Assembly: GCF_015751785.1 (NCBI RefSeq)
Contig: NZ_JADOTY010000001.1
Location: forward strand, 5,146,001-5,210,000
DNA: 64,000 nt
Origin: Micromonospora vinacea
GTDB taxonomy: Bacteria; Actinomycetota; Actinomycetes; Mycobacteriales; Micromonosporaceae
Reading direction: 5' to 3'
In this document: positions 33,156 through 41,941 of the stretch, one piece after another
Position numbering within the stretch: position 1 is the stretch's first letter
Layout of the letters: each line of letters opens with the position of its first letter
Made by a program: the position numbers and the translations under genes
Notes under the pieces: generated by a model
The model's database searches: none
Told to the model about the DNA's origin: nothing
Seen by the model: the letters and a program-made list of their open reading frames with translations, nothing else

Positions 33156-33226
33156 CGATCATGGAGTTGTGGTGGCCGGTATGTAGTGCTGCGCCCCTTA
33201 TGCGACGCACCACAACTCCATGATCG
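33156..33226. repeat. Intergenic GATC palindrome (element 3 of 6)
   Basis: Perfect 19-bp arms CGATCATGGAGTTGTGGTG (33156-33174) and complement (33208-33226) with a 33-nt loop. Confidence 0.92.
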
Positions 33227-33279
33227 ACGGAGCGCTCGAAGTGGGGCGTAACGGCGCCATGCGTCGCCCCCATGCTCAG

Positions 33280-33357
33280 CCGTCGATCTTGCACTTTCTG
33301 ACGTTCCGAAAGTTGCTAAGCGGGGCAAAAGGGCGACAGAAAGTGCAAGATCGACGG
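33280..33357. repeat. Intergenic GATC palindrome (element 4 of 6)
   Basis: Perfect 21-bp arms (33280-33300, 33337-33357; core GATCTTGCACTTTCTG) around a 36-nt loop. It shares its outer arm pattern with the element at 22551. The rest of the 33064-33392 gap holds only these two elements, the minisatellite and a GGGC-rich tract. Confidence 0.93.
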
Positions 33358-33392
33358 GCCGGGACGGGCCGGGCCGGGCTGGGCTGGGCGGG

Positions 33393-34184
33393 TTAGCCCA
33401 GGATCAGGCCGGGGTCGGGGTCCGGATCGGGGGTGGGGCCGGGGATCTTGTACTCCTCGGTGAGGGTGGTCATGGGGCCGGGCCAGGTCGCCTGGGACAC
33501 CTCGATCGGCTTGCGCTGCGCGTCGTACGCGACGTGCAGCAGGTGCAGCACCGGGGTGTCCGGCCGGATCTGGAGGGTCTCGGCCTCCTCCCGGCTCGGC
33601 TGGCGGGCGCTGATCGTGTCGGTGGCCGAGACGTACCGCCGTCCGGTGGCTTCCTCGGCCTCCTGGTAGAGCGGCCGGCCGAACGCCTCGGTGCGCTCCA
33701 GCGAGGTGCCGGCGGTGTCGCGGGGCAGGAACCAGGAGGCGCCCACCTCGACGGGGGAGTCGTCGGTGCGGACGAGGTGCCGGCGGCAGAGCAGGTTGGT
33801 GCCGTCGGACACGCCGAACGCGTCGGCCACCTCGGCGGGGGCGGGGGCGTGCCCGACGGAGACGAGTTGTTGGCGGTATCGGGCGGCCAGGTCGGTGTGG
33901 TAGCCGCGGAAGCCGCCGTACCGGCCTCGGGAGAGGCGGTTGAGTCGGCGGCGGGTGCCCCGGACGTACGTACCGGAGCCGGGTTTGGTGATCAGGATGC
34001 CCTCGACGCGCAACTGGTCGACGGCGCGTTGCACGGTTTGCTTGGCGACGCCGAACATCTCGGCGATGGCCGGGATGGACGGCAGCCGCTCGCCCGGGCC
34101 CCAGTCGCCGCGGCGGACCTGGGCCTTGAGCTGCGCGGCGATCTGTCGGTGCGGGAACTCGGCGGCCCCGGGGTTGATCTGCAC
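33393..34184 (-). CDS. GntR/HutC-family regulator
   Basis: A 263-residue regulator. The winged helix is in residues about 10-75 (HRQIAAQLKAQVRRGDWGPGERLPSI, then GVAKQTVQRAVDQLR, KPGSGTYV) and a UTRA ligand-binding domain follows from about 95. The GTG at 34184 was chosen because AAGGAGG precedes it; a longer frame exists upstream. The C-terminus ends in a Pro/Asp-rich tail. Three CTAG half sites lie just upstream. Confidence 0.88.
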   Translation of the reverse strand: MQINPGAAEFPHRQIAAQLKAQVRRGDWGPGERLPSIPAIAEMFGVAKQTVQRAVDQLRVEGILITKPGSGTYVRGTRRRLNRLSRGRYGGFRGYHTDLAARYRQQLVSVGHAPAPAEVADAFGVSDGTNLLCRRHLVRTDDSPVEVGASWFLPRDTAGTSLERTEAFGRPLYQEAEEATGRRYVSATDTISARQPSREEAETLQIRPDTPVLHLLHVAYDAQRKPIEVSQATWPGPMTTLTEEYKIPGPTPDPDPDPGLILG

Positions 34185-34204
34185 ACCCGCCTCCTTGATC
34201 ACAT

Positions 34205-34226
34205 CTAGGTTCCTAGGATGCCCTAG
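34205..34226. promoter_or_regulatory. Candidate operator of the GntR regulator (CTAGG-N2-CCTAG plus a third half site)
   Basis: CTAGGTTCCTAG is a perfect inverted repeat at 34205-34216 and a further CCTAG lies at 34222-34226. They sit 20-40 bases upstream of the GntR start, so autoregulation is likely. Confidence 0.6.
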
Positions 34227-34260
34227 AGGGTGTGACGGCGCTACCCGGGACACGCGAAAA

Positions 34261-34294
34261 CGGGCCCCCGGACCACAAAAGGTCCGAAGGCCCG
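34261..34294 (-). terminator. Hairpin after the PAC2 gene
   Basis: CGGGCC-ccc-GGACC pairs with GGTCC-gaa-GGCCCG around ACAAAA; a 3x3 internal loop interrupts the 11-bp stem. It follows the stop at 34308 on the minus strand. Confidence 0.75.
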
Positions 34295-34307
34295 CAGCGA
34301 AACGGTG

Positions 34308-35177
34308 TTACCAGGAGCCGGCGGTGGGACCGGCCGAACCGCCCCGGCGGCGCAGGTACTTCTCGAACTCCTGGGCGATCTCGTCACCGGTCAACGGGGT
34401 GATTCCCTCGTCGCCGACCCGTTCTTCCAGCTCGCGGACGTATTCGCCCAGCTCGGCGTCCTGCTCGGCGGCGCTGCGTACCCGTTGCTCCCACTCGGCG
34501 GACTCCTCCGCCAGGTCGGCCATCGGCACCGGCAGGTCGACGACCTCCTCGACCCGGTGCAGCAGGGCGAGGGTGGCCTTCGGGCAGGGCGGGTTGTTGG
34601 CGTAGTGCGGCACGTGCACCCAGAACGAGACGGCGTCCACCTCGGCGCGGGTGCAGGCGTCGTGCAGCACGCCGACGATGCCGGTCGGACCGTCGTACCG
34701 GGTGGGGGTGAGCTGGTAGCGCTCGGCGGCCTGCGCGTCGGAGGCGCTGCCGCTGATGGGCAGCGGCCGGGTGTACGGCACGTCGGCCAGCAACGCGCCG
34801 AGCAGCACCACCCGTTCCACCTCCAGGCTGTGGCAGATCTCCAGCACCTGCTCGCAGAACGTCCGCCAGCGCATGCTCGGCTCGATGCCGCGGATCAGCA
34901 CCACGTCACGGTCGGTGCCCTCCGGGCTGGCCACCATGAACCGGGTCGTCGGCCACTCCACCCGCCGGGTCTCCCCGTCGGCCATCGTGATGGTGGGCCG
35001 GCTGACCTGGAAGTCGTAGAAGTCCTCCGGATCCAGCTCGGCGATCTGTCGGGCGTTCCAGACCTGCTCCAGGTGCTCGACCGCGGCGGTGGACGCGTCG
35101 GCGGCGTCATTCCAACCCTCGAACGCGGCGATCGCCACCGGGGACCGCAGCACCGGCAGTCCGTCGAACTCGGTCAC
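34308..35177 (-). CDS. PAC2-family protein (proteasome-assembly-chaperone-like)
   Basis: A 289-residue protein with the PAC2 pattern: SPVAIAAFEGWNDAADASTAAVEHL, VVLIRGIEPSMRWRTF, RVVLLGALLADVPYTRP and VSFWVHVPHYANNPPCPKA. Related proteins assist proteasome assembly in eukaryotes; the actinobacterial role is unproven but these bacteria carry 20S proteasomes. Starts at GTG 35177 after AGGGTGAGGTGA. It is divergent from metH, as in Mycobacterium (from memory, Rv2125 next to metH). Confidence 0.88.
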   Translation of the reverse strand: MTEFDGLPVLRSPVAIAAFEGWNDAADASTAAVEHLEQVWNARQIAELDPEDFYDFQVSRPTITMADGETRRVEWPTTRFMVASPEGTDRDVVLIRGIEPSMRWRTFCEQVLEICHSLEVERVVLLGALLADVPYTRPLPISGSASDAQAAERYQLTPTRYDGPTGIVGVLHDACTRAEVDAVSFWVHVPHYANNPPCPKATLALLHRVEEVVDLPVPMADLAEESAEWEQRVRSAAEQDAELGEYVRELEERVGDEGITPLTGDEIAQEFEKYLRRRGGSAGPTAGSW

Positions 35178-35426
35178 GCCGTCACCTCACCCTGCTCGTC
35201 GCGGCTGGCGCCGGGACCGCGCCCGGTCGTCATACCGTGGGGCACGGCGGCGTCCCTGTTGTCCTTCACGTCCGTCAGCCTACGTGCAGGGCGAGGGTGC
35301 GGCCCGTCGGCCGCGCCGGTCGGCCGCTCCGGCAACAGGTCATACCCGAACGAACCAGACAGGGTGATCCCGGTGACACAATAGGGGATCGCTCGAGGGC
35401 GGTCGTGGAGTACGGCCCTATCGCAC

Positions 35427-35432
35427 TACCCT
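35427..35432 (+). promoter_or_regulatory. Leaderless -10 box of metH
   Basis: TACCCT six bases before the GTG at 35439. No cobalamin or SAM riboswitch signature is visible in the 35178-35438 gap. Confidence 0.5.
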
Positions 35433-35438
35433 GAACGG

Positions 35439-38400
35439 GTGCGGACTTCATTGATGGATGTGCTGGCAGACCGGATCCTCATCGCCGACGGCGCGATGGG
35501 CACGATGCTGCAGGCCGCGGACCTCACGCTCGACGACTTCGACGGGCTGGAGGGGTGCAACGAGATCCTCAACGTCACCCGCCCGGACGTGGTGCGTGGG
35601 GTGCACGACGCCTACCTGGCGGTCGGCGCCGACTGCGTGGAGACCAACACCTTCGGCGCCAACCTCGCCAACCTCGCCGAGTACGACATCCCGCACCGCA
35701 TCCGCGAGTTGTCCGAGGCGGGCGCCCGGATCGCCCGGGAGGCCGCCGACGCGGCCAGCACCCCCGAGCGGCCCCGGTTCGTGCTCGGCTCGATCGGGCC
35801 GGGCACCAAGCTGCCCACCCTCGGGCACGCCCCCTACTCGACCCTGCGCGACGCCTACCAGGAGAACGCCGCGGGTCTGATCGTCGGCGGCGCGGACGCA
35901 CTGATCATCGAGACCTGCCAGGACCTGCTCCAGGTGAAGGCGGCAGTGGTCGGGTCGAAGCGGGCGATGGCCGAGCTGGGCCAGTCGGTGCCGATCATCT
36001 GTCACGTCGCTGTCGAGACCACCGGCACGATGCTGGTCGGCAGTGAGATCGGCGCGGCCCTCGCCGCGATCGAGCCGCTCGGGGTGGACCTGATCGGGCT
36101 CAACTGTTCCACCGGCCCGGCTGAGATGAGCGAGCATCTGCGCTACCTGTCGCAGCACTCCCGGATCCCGCTGTCGGTGATGCCGAACGCCGGCCTGCCG
36201 GTGCTGACCGCCGACGGGGCGTACTTCCCGCTGACTCCCGTGGAGCTGGCCGAGGCCCTGGAGCGGTTCATCACCGAGTACGGCGTGGGGCTGATCGGCG
36301 GCTGCTGCGGCACCACCCCGGAGCACATCCGGGTGCTGTCCGAGCGGCTGCACGGCGCCACCGCCCCGGCCCGCGAGCCTCAGCACGAGGCGGGCGTCTC
36401 CTCGGTGTACCACCCGGTGCCGTTCGCCCAGGACGCGTCGGTGCTGATGGTGGGGGAGCGGACCAACGCCAACGGCTCGAAGGCGTTCCGGGACGCGATG
36501 CTCGCCGGTGACTGGCGGGCCTGTGTGGAGATCGCCCGCAGTCAGGCGCGCGACGGCTCGCACCTGCTCGACCTGTGCGTGGACTACGTCGGCCGGGACG
36601 GCACGCAGGACATGCGGGAGCTGGCCGGCCGGTTCGCCACCGCGTCGACGCTGCCGATCATGTTGGACTCCACCGAGCCGAACGTGGTGGAGGCCGGGCT
36701 GGAGATGCTCGGTGGCCGCTGCGTGGTCAACTCGGTGAACTTCGAGGACGGCGACGGCCCCGAGTCCCGGTACGCCCGGGTGATGCCGATCGTCCGCGAG
36801 CATGGCGCGTCGGTGGTGGCGCTGCTCATCGACGAGGAGGGGCAGGCCCGTACCCAGGAGTGGAAGGTCCGGGTCGCGGCGCGGTTGATCGACGACCTGA
36901 CCGGCCGGTGGGGCATGGACCGCGCCGACATCCTGATCGACGCGCTGACCTTCCCGATCGCCACCGGGCAGGAAGAGACCCGCCGCGACGGCCTCGAGAC
37001 GATCGAGGCGATCCGGGAGATCTCCCGCCGCTACCCGGGCGTCAACTTCACACTGGGCATCTCGAACATCTCCTTCGGGCTCAACCCGGCGGCCCGGCAG
37101 GTGCTCAACTCGGTGTTCCTGCACGAGTGCGTGCAGGCCGGGCTGACCTCGGCGATCGTGCACGCCAGCAAGATCCTGCCGATGTCGAAGATTCCCGACG
37201 AGCAGCGCGAGGTCGCCCTGGACCTGGTCTACGACAGGCGCCGCGAGGGGTACGACCCGGTGCAGCGCTTCCTGGAGCTCTTCGAGGGCGTCGACGTGAC
37301 CAGTGCCCGGGCCACCCGCGCCCAGGAGCTGGCGGCGCTGCCGCTGGACGAGCGGCTCAAGCGGCGGATCATCGACGGCGAGCGCAACGGCCTGGAGGCC
37401 GACCTGGACGAGGCGATGGCCGGCGGCCGGTCCCCGTTGTCGATCATCAACGACATCCTGCTGGACGGCATGAAGGTGGTCGGTGAGCTGTTCGGCTCCG
37501 GCCAGATGCAGTTGCCGTTCGTGCTCCAGTCCGCCGAGGTGATGAAGACCGCGGTGGCCTACCTGGAACCGCACATGGAGACCGCGGAGGACGGCGGCAA
37601 GGGTCGCATCGTGCTCGCCACGGTGCGCGGCGACGTGCACGACATCGGCAAGAACCTTGTCGACATCATCCTGTCCAACAACGGCTACGAGGTGGTGAAC
37701 ATCGGCATCAAGCAGCCGATCAGCGCCATCCTGGACGCCGCCGAGCAGCACCGCGCCGACGCGATCGGCATGTCCGGGCTGCTGGTGAAGAGCACAGTCA
37801 TCATGAAGGAGAACCTGGCCGAGATGGCCACCCGCGGGGTCGCGGAGCGTTGGCCCGTCCTGCTCGGTGGGGCGGCGCTGACCCGCGCGTACGTCGAGGA
37901 CGACCTGCGGTCGACCTTCCCGGGGCAGGTGCACTACGCGCGGGACGCGTTCGAGGGCCTGTCCCTGATGGACAAGGTGATGACCGCCAAGCGTGGCGGC
38001 GCCCCGGTGATCGACCCGGAGCGGGAGGCGGCTCTCGCGGCCCGGCGGGCGCGCCGGGAACGGCAGCGCTCCATGGTCACCACCTCGCTGCCGGAGCTGC
38101 ACGACTCCTCGGTCCGCTCGGACGTGGCCGCCGACGTGGCGGTGCCCACCCCGCCGTTCTTCGGCACCCGGGTCGTCAAGGGCGTGCCGATGGCCGACTA
38201 CGCGGCGCTGCTCGACGAGCGGGCCACCTTCTCCGGGCAGTGGGGGCTGCGCGGCGCCCGGGGCGGCAGCGGACCCTCCTACGAGGAGCTGGTCGAGACC
38301 GAGGGCCGGCCGCGCCTGCGGTACTGGCTGGACCGGCTGATCGCCGACCAGGTCCTTGAGGCAGCCGTGGTGTACGGCTACTTCCCCGCGTACTCCGAGG

Positions 38401-38954
38401 GCAACGACCTGGTGGTGCTCGACGAGAACGGGCACGCGGAGCGCGCCCGGTTCTCCTTCCCCCGGCAGCGGCAGGAGCGGCGGCTCTGCCTGGCGGACTT
38501 TTTCAGGCCCCAGGGCGACCAGCTCGATGTGGTCGCGTTGCAACTGGTCACCGTCGGCCAGCCGGTCAGCGAGTACGCGGCGAAGCTGTTCGCCCGCAAC
38601 GAGTACCGCGACTACCTGGAGGTGCACGGGCTGTCCGTGCAGCTCACCGAGGCGCTGGCCGAATACTGGCACCAGCGCATCCGCGCCGAGATGACCCTGC
38701 CCGACGGTCGTCCGCTGGGGCACGACGACCCGGCGGACCTGGCCGGCATCCTGCACAACGACTACCGGGGCTGCCGGTACGCGTTCGGCTACCCGGCCTG
38801 CCCCGACCTGGAGGACCGGGCGAAGATCATGGACCTGCTCGGCGCGGACCGGATCGGGGTCGAGCTGTCCGAGGAGTTCCAGCTCATGCCGGAGCAGGCC
38901 ACCGACGCGATCGTGGTCCACCACCCGGAGGCCAACTACTTCAACGCCAAGTAG
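35439..38954 (+). CDS. metH: Cobalamin-dependent methionine synthase MetH
   Basis: A 1171-residue methyltransferase that makes methionine from homocysteine and 5-methyl-tetrahydrofolate. Zinc/homocysteine domain about 1-300 (GLNCSTGP, GGCCGTTPEHI); folate-binding domain about 320-600; cap and B12 domain with the base-off motif DVHDIGK near residue 733; reactivation (SAM) domain from about 900 with YRGCRYAFGYPACPD. GTG start supported by the leaderless box; an ATG lies 15 bases further in. Confidence 0.97.
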   Translation: MRTSLMDVLADRILIADGAMGTMLQAADLTLDDFDGLEGCNEILNVTRPDVVRGVHDAYLAVGADCVETNTFGANLANLAEYDIPHRIRELSEAGARIAREAADAASTPERPRFVLGSIGPGTKLPTLGHAPYSTLRDAYQENAAGLIVGGADALIIETCQDLLQVKAAVVGSKRAMAELGQSVPIICHVAVETTGTMLVGSEIGAALAAIEPLGVDLIGLNCSTGPAEMSEHLRYLSQHSRIPLSVMPNAGLPVLTADGAYFPLTPVELAEALERFITEYGVGLIGGCCGTTPEHIRVLSERLHGATAPAREPQHEAGVSSVYHPVPFAQDASVLMVGERTNANGSKAFRDAMLAGDWRACVEIARSQARDGSHLLDLCVDYVGRDGTQDMRELAGRFATASTLPIMLDSTEPNVVEAGLEMLGGRCVVNSVNFEDGDGPESRYARVMPIVREHGASVVALLIDEEGQARTQEWKVRVAARLIDDLTGRWGMDRADILIDALTFPIATGQEETRRDGLETIEAIREISRRYPGVNFTLGISNISFGLNPAARQVLNSVFLHECVQAGLTSAIVHASKILPMSKIPDEQREVALDLVYDRRREGYDPVQRFLELFEGVDVTSARATRAQELAALPLDERLKRRIIDGERNGLEADLDEAMAGGRSPLSIINDILLDGMKVVGELFGSGQMQLPFVLQSAEVMKTAVAYLEPHMETAEDGGKGRIVLATVRGDVHDIGKNLVDIILSNNGYEVVNIGIKQPISAILDAAEQHRADAIGMSGLLVKSTVIMKENLAEMATRGVAERWPVLLGGAALTRAYVEDDLRSTFPGQVHYARDAFEGLSLMDKVMTAKRGGAPVIDPEREAALAARRARRERQRSMVTTSLPELHDSSVRSDVAADVAVPTPPFFGTRVVKGVPMADYAALLDERATFSGQWGLRGARGGSGPSYEELVETEGRPRLRYWLDRLIADQVLEAAVVYGYFPAYSEGNDLVVLDENGHAERARFSFPRQRQERRLCLADFFRPQGDQLDVVALQLVTVGQPVSEYAAKLFARNEYRDYLEVHGLSVQLTEALAEYWHQRIRAEMTLPDGRPLGHDDPADLAGILHNDYRGCRYAFGYPACPDLEDRAKIMDLLGADRIGVELSEEFQLMPEQATDAIVVHHPEANYFNAK

Positions 38955-38960
38955 CGGCGG

Positions 38961-38992
38961 CGGGCGACCTGAGCTGCACCTCAGGTCGCCCG
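38961..38992 (+). terminator. Perfect 13-bp hairpin after metH
   Basis: Arms CGGGCGACCTGAG (38961-38973) and complement (38980-38992) with a CTGCAC loop, seven bases after the stop. Confidence 0.85.
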
Positions 38993-39115
38993 GAAGGCCC
39001 CTGGATCATGGTCATGCCGTCTTCAGGCCGTCAACTCGGGCGCTAGCCTCAGGGTCCGTAGACGGGGCGCGGATGGGCAGGGTTGGATGACGGACAGGTT
39101 CGATGTCGGGGAGCC

Positions 39116-39814
39116 ATGTTGTCTGGGATCGGCGGTCGGGCGGAGGCCTGGCGCTTCATCCGGGCCTTCGCAGCTGAGTGGACCAGGCCGTTGCGCGACG
39201 GTGACGGGGTTGACCGCGAAGAGGTGCGTGATGCGGAACAGGCGCTGGGATTCGAGCTTCCGGCGGCGTTGCGTGAGGCGTACCTGTTGTTCGGTCGGCG
39301 CGATGACCTGACAAGAAACCAGGACCGGCTGTTGCCACCACGCGTCCTTGAGGTCGACGAGCGCGGCGAGGTGCTGGTTTTTCGCGACGAGAACCAAGGC
39401 GTGGCGTCGTGGGGAATACCACTGCCCGACATCGCTGACCTGGATCCGCCAGTGGTCGTGGAGCACGGGGAGGGCTGGCGGCCGTTCCTGGACAGTGTCT
39501 CGTTGGCCTGCGTGGAGATGGTGCTCACCGAGGTGCTGTTCGGTTCGGAGTACCTGGAGAACGCCGCCGAGCTACCGGCCGAGCTGATCAGCGTGGTCGA
39601 GGCGAACTACCAGCGGGTCAACTTTCCCGAGTACCCGATGTGGTCTGAACCGGCGGAGCCAGTTCGCTGGTTCTCCGCCCCGGGCCAGTTGCTGCGCCTG
39701 GACGGGGCAGGCGAGTGGGCGTGGCTGTTCGTCCGGGGCCGGACGGCAGACGATCTGCGGCGGATCTACCGTCTCGTCCCTGGAGATTGGACTCTGGGAA
39801 ATGCGCTGCTCTAG
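39116..39814 (+). CDS. SMI1/KNR4 (SUKH)-like protein
   Basis: A 232-residue protein with the SUKH pattern: VRDAEQALGFELPAALREAY-type helix, then LPPRVLEVDERGEVLVFRDENQGVASWGI and the W/G-rich strand DPPVVVEHG. SUKH proteins are typical immunity proteins against contact-dependent toxins, but many are orphan. The ATG at 39116 follows TCGGGGAG; a TTG at 39083 is possible. First gene of an accessory stretch with lower GC. Confidence 0.7.
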   Translation: MLSGIGGRAEAWRFIRAFAAEWTRPLRDGDGVDREEVRDAEQALGFELPAALREAYLLFGRRDDLTRNQDRLLPPRVLEVDERGEVLVFRDENQGVASWGIPLPDIADLDPPVVVEHGEGWRPFLDSVSLACVEMVLTEVLFGSEYLENAAELPAELISVVEANYQRVNFPEYPMWSEPAEPVRWFSAPGQLLRLDGAGEWAWLFVRGRTADDLRRIYRLVPGDWTLGNALL

Positions 39815-39870
39815 TACTCCAACGATTGCTAGGGACGACGCCTGGACACCCGATGAGCGTAGAAATCATC

Positions 39871-39876
39871 TAGCCT
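39871..39876 (+). promoter_or_regulatory. Leaderless -10 box before the gene at 39883
   Basis: TAGCCT six bases before GTG 39883. Confidence 0.5.
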
Positions 39877-39882
39877 TGCCGC

Positions 39883-40977
39883 GTGCCTGAGCCGTGGTGT
39901 GTCGTTGCGGAGGCCGATGTGCTGTCGTATGCGGGAGCGCGAGCGCAGGTGCTGTCGGGTGGCGATGTCAGCTTCGTGGTCGGGCCGTCGGCGACGCTGG
40001 TCATCGTCCAGGCCGGGGACCGGCCCGACGGCAGCGCGGTGCAGAACTTTGACGATCTGGCGCTGCATGGGCCCTTCCCCGCAGGTGTGGAAGCCCGGTT
40101 GGCCGGGTCCGAGCTTCCGCGCCTCGGATTCGTCCGCCTCCCAGAGGGATTCATGTCGTTGGGCGAGTTGCGGCATGCGGTCAGCCGTCACGAACCGGGT
40201 GACATAGCTGAGGACAGCCCGTTTCCGTATCGTCTGCCAGGCAAACTGTCGTTCTGCCAGCTGCACATCACAGACCGTCTGCCGTTCCACGTTCTCGACC
40301 GCGTACGGCCCACATCGCAGCACCCGCTTCCCGGCCTCAACTGGCTCGGGTTCCTGCCCTACGACGGTGTCGCCGCGTTGGGTGAGTTCGTGGCCGATTG
40401 GTACGCCGACGTCCCACGAGGCGACGATGCGCTTGGCGACGTGGACCGGGTACTTCCCGAACCGTTGCTCGCCTTCTACCGGGCGGCTGCCGGCCGCGAA
40501 GAGGTGTACGGGTTACACAACCAGCTCTACACTGCCGACGAGCTCGAGGACGAGGACGACGGGCTGGTGCAGTTCGGGGCGGAGAGCCAGGGCGTCTTCG
40601 CGATGTTGCTGGACCCGACCGAGGCTGACCCGACAGTTCAGTACAGCGGACTGCACGCGAAGCACGAGCGGGAGCCCTTAAGTGCGTTCCTGTTGCAGTT
40701 CCTCCTCTGCGAGGCGTCATACTCCAGTCCCTTTGGTGGCTTCGCGACTGTTGCAGCCGAACAGGCGCGGCGGTTGGTTGAACCGCTGCATCAGGTACCT
40801 CTGCAACCCATGCGATGGCCCGGAGACCCTACCCAGCATTACGTAGCTCCCGGGCTCGTCGTCACGACCGCGACCTGCCCCGATGGATCAGTAGAGGTAT
40901 ACGCAGGAAGCCGATACCGGTCGGCGCTGCGACTGCTGCGCGCGCCGGACTTCATCTGGGAACGGTTCGACGGCTAA
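39883..40977 (+). CDS. SUKH-like two-part hypothetical protein
   Basis: A 364-residue protein. Residues 1-130 form an alpha/beta part (VVAEADVLSYAGARAQVLSG, LVIVQAGDRPDG) and residues about 185-360 resemble SMI1/KNR4 (LPEPLLAFYRAAAGRE, ELEDEDDGLVQFGAESQGVF). No motif suggests an enzyme. It may be an immunity-type protein, but no toxin gene is adjacent. GTG start set by the leaderless box. Confidence 0.62.
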   Translation: MPEPWCVVAEADVLSYAGARAQVLSGGDVSFVVGPSATLVIVQAGDRPDGSAVQNFDDLALHGPFPAGVEARLAGSELPRLGFVRLPEGFMSLGELRHAVSRHEPGDIAEDSPFPYRLPGKLSFCQLHITDRLPFHVLDRVRPTSQHPLPGLNWLGFLPYDGVAALGEFVADWYADVPRGDDALGDVDRVLPEPLLAFYRAAAGREEVYGLHNQLYTADELEDEDDGLVQFGAESQGVFAMLLDPTEADPTVQYSGLHAKHEREPLSAFLLQFLLCEASYSSPFGGFATVAAEQARRLVEPLHQVPLQPMRWPGDPTQHYVAPGLVVTTATCPDGSVEVYAGSRYRSALRLLRAPDFIWERFDG

Positions 40978-41103
40978 TCGCGCGCCGCACGCTGCGTGGA
41001 ACATGGACGTTCAGCCCTCGACGGGCCCCGCTACCAGCGCAGACATGTTGGAGAACCTTGCCAGCGTGCGGAACTCATTACGGGCGCATGTGAGGATGCC
41101 TAC

Positions 41104-41799
41104 ATGGACCAGGCGCTGAGTCGGCAGGCGGCCTCGGATGCGATCAGCGACCAGGGATGGCGGTATTTGCTGGGCGCGTTGCGCACGTCGGTCCCCGTCG
41201 GCTCATTGGTCCAGGCAACGGAGGTGGCGGCGCGCGTAGTGGCGGCGTGCGGTAGCGACGCCGATGGGCACCTACGCGCTGACATCCGGCCAGACCGGGT
41301 CGTCTTGACCCTGCAGTCGTTGGATCAGGCGGCGCTCACGGCTTGCGATATCGACCTTGCGCATCGGCTTTCCGCCGCCATGCGGAACGTCGGGCTACGG
41401 ACGGAGCCTGAAATTGGTACGGGAGCGCCGCGGTCGGTCCAGCTCGTGGAGATCGCTATCGACGCGTTCGACATCGCAGCGGTCCGGCCGTTCTGGAAGG
41501 CCGTGCTGGGCTACACGGACGAGGCGGGAGCCGACGGTCCCGAGGATCCGATCGTCGACCCGGTCGGGCAGGGTCCGGCGATGTGGTTTCAGCAGATGGA
41601 TCAGCCACGCCCGGACCGGAATCGCATCCACTTCGACATCTGCGTCCCGCACGACGAGGCACCACGGCGGATCGACGCCGCGCTGACGGCCGGTGGCCGA
41701 CTGGTATCCGCGTCCCGTGCCCCCGCCTTCTGGGTTCTCGCCGACATCGAGGGTAACGAGGCTTGTGTGACGACCTGGCAGGGCCGAGACGACTCGTAG
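41104..41799 (+). CDS. Pterin-4a-carbinolamine-dehydratase-like and glyoxalase (VOC) fusion
   Basis: A 231-residue protein. Residues 1-100 look like the pterin carbinolamine dehydratase fold (LSRQAASDAISDQGWRYLLG, then LRADIRPDRVVLTLQSLDQAALTACDIDLAHRLSAA); residues 110-230 are a glyoxalase-like VOC module (VQLVEIAIDAFDIAAVRPFW, NRIHFDICVPHD). This fusion is known in actinomycetes, with unknown function. GAGGAT precedes the ATG. Confidence 0.72.
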   Translation: MDQALSRQAASDAISDQGWRYLLGALRTSVPVGSLVQATEVAARVVAACGSDADGHLRADIRPDRVVLTLQSLDQAALTACDIDLAHRLSAAMRNVGLRTEPEIGTGAPRSVQLVEIAIDAFDIAAVRPFWKAVLGYTDEAGADGPEDPIVDPVGQGPAMWFQQMDQPRPDRNRIHFDICVPHDEAPRRIDAALTAGGRLVSASRAPAFWVLADIEGNEACVTTWQGRDDS

Positions 41800-41941
41800 A
41801 CCGGGCTGACCGGCCAGTCAGAGGTCGCGGCCGTTGGCGACCGTGCTCACCCCGGTCATCGACATCCAGCGTCACGCCCTCGCGGCGGCCTGGAACGACG
41901 ACCGCGCCGTCTTGTCGCGCACACTGACAGCGGACAGCCGC

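Noticed and set aside
35178..35438. Riboswitch upstream of metH
   Set aside because: No cobalamin, SAM or THF riboswitch core was recognisable, and the -10 box leaves no room for a leader.
35448..38924. Long minus-strand open frame opposite metH
   Set aside because: Antisense shadow of metH; no motif, and metH is unambiguous on the plus strand.
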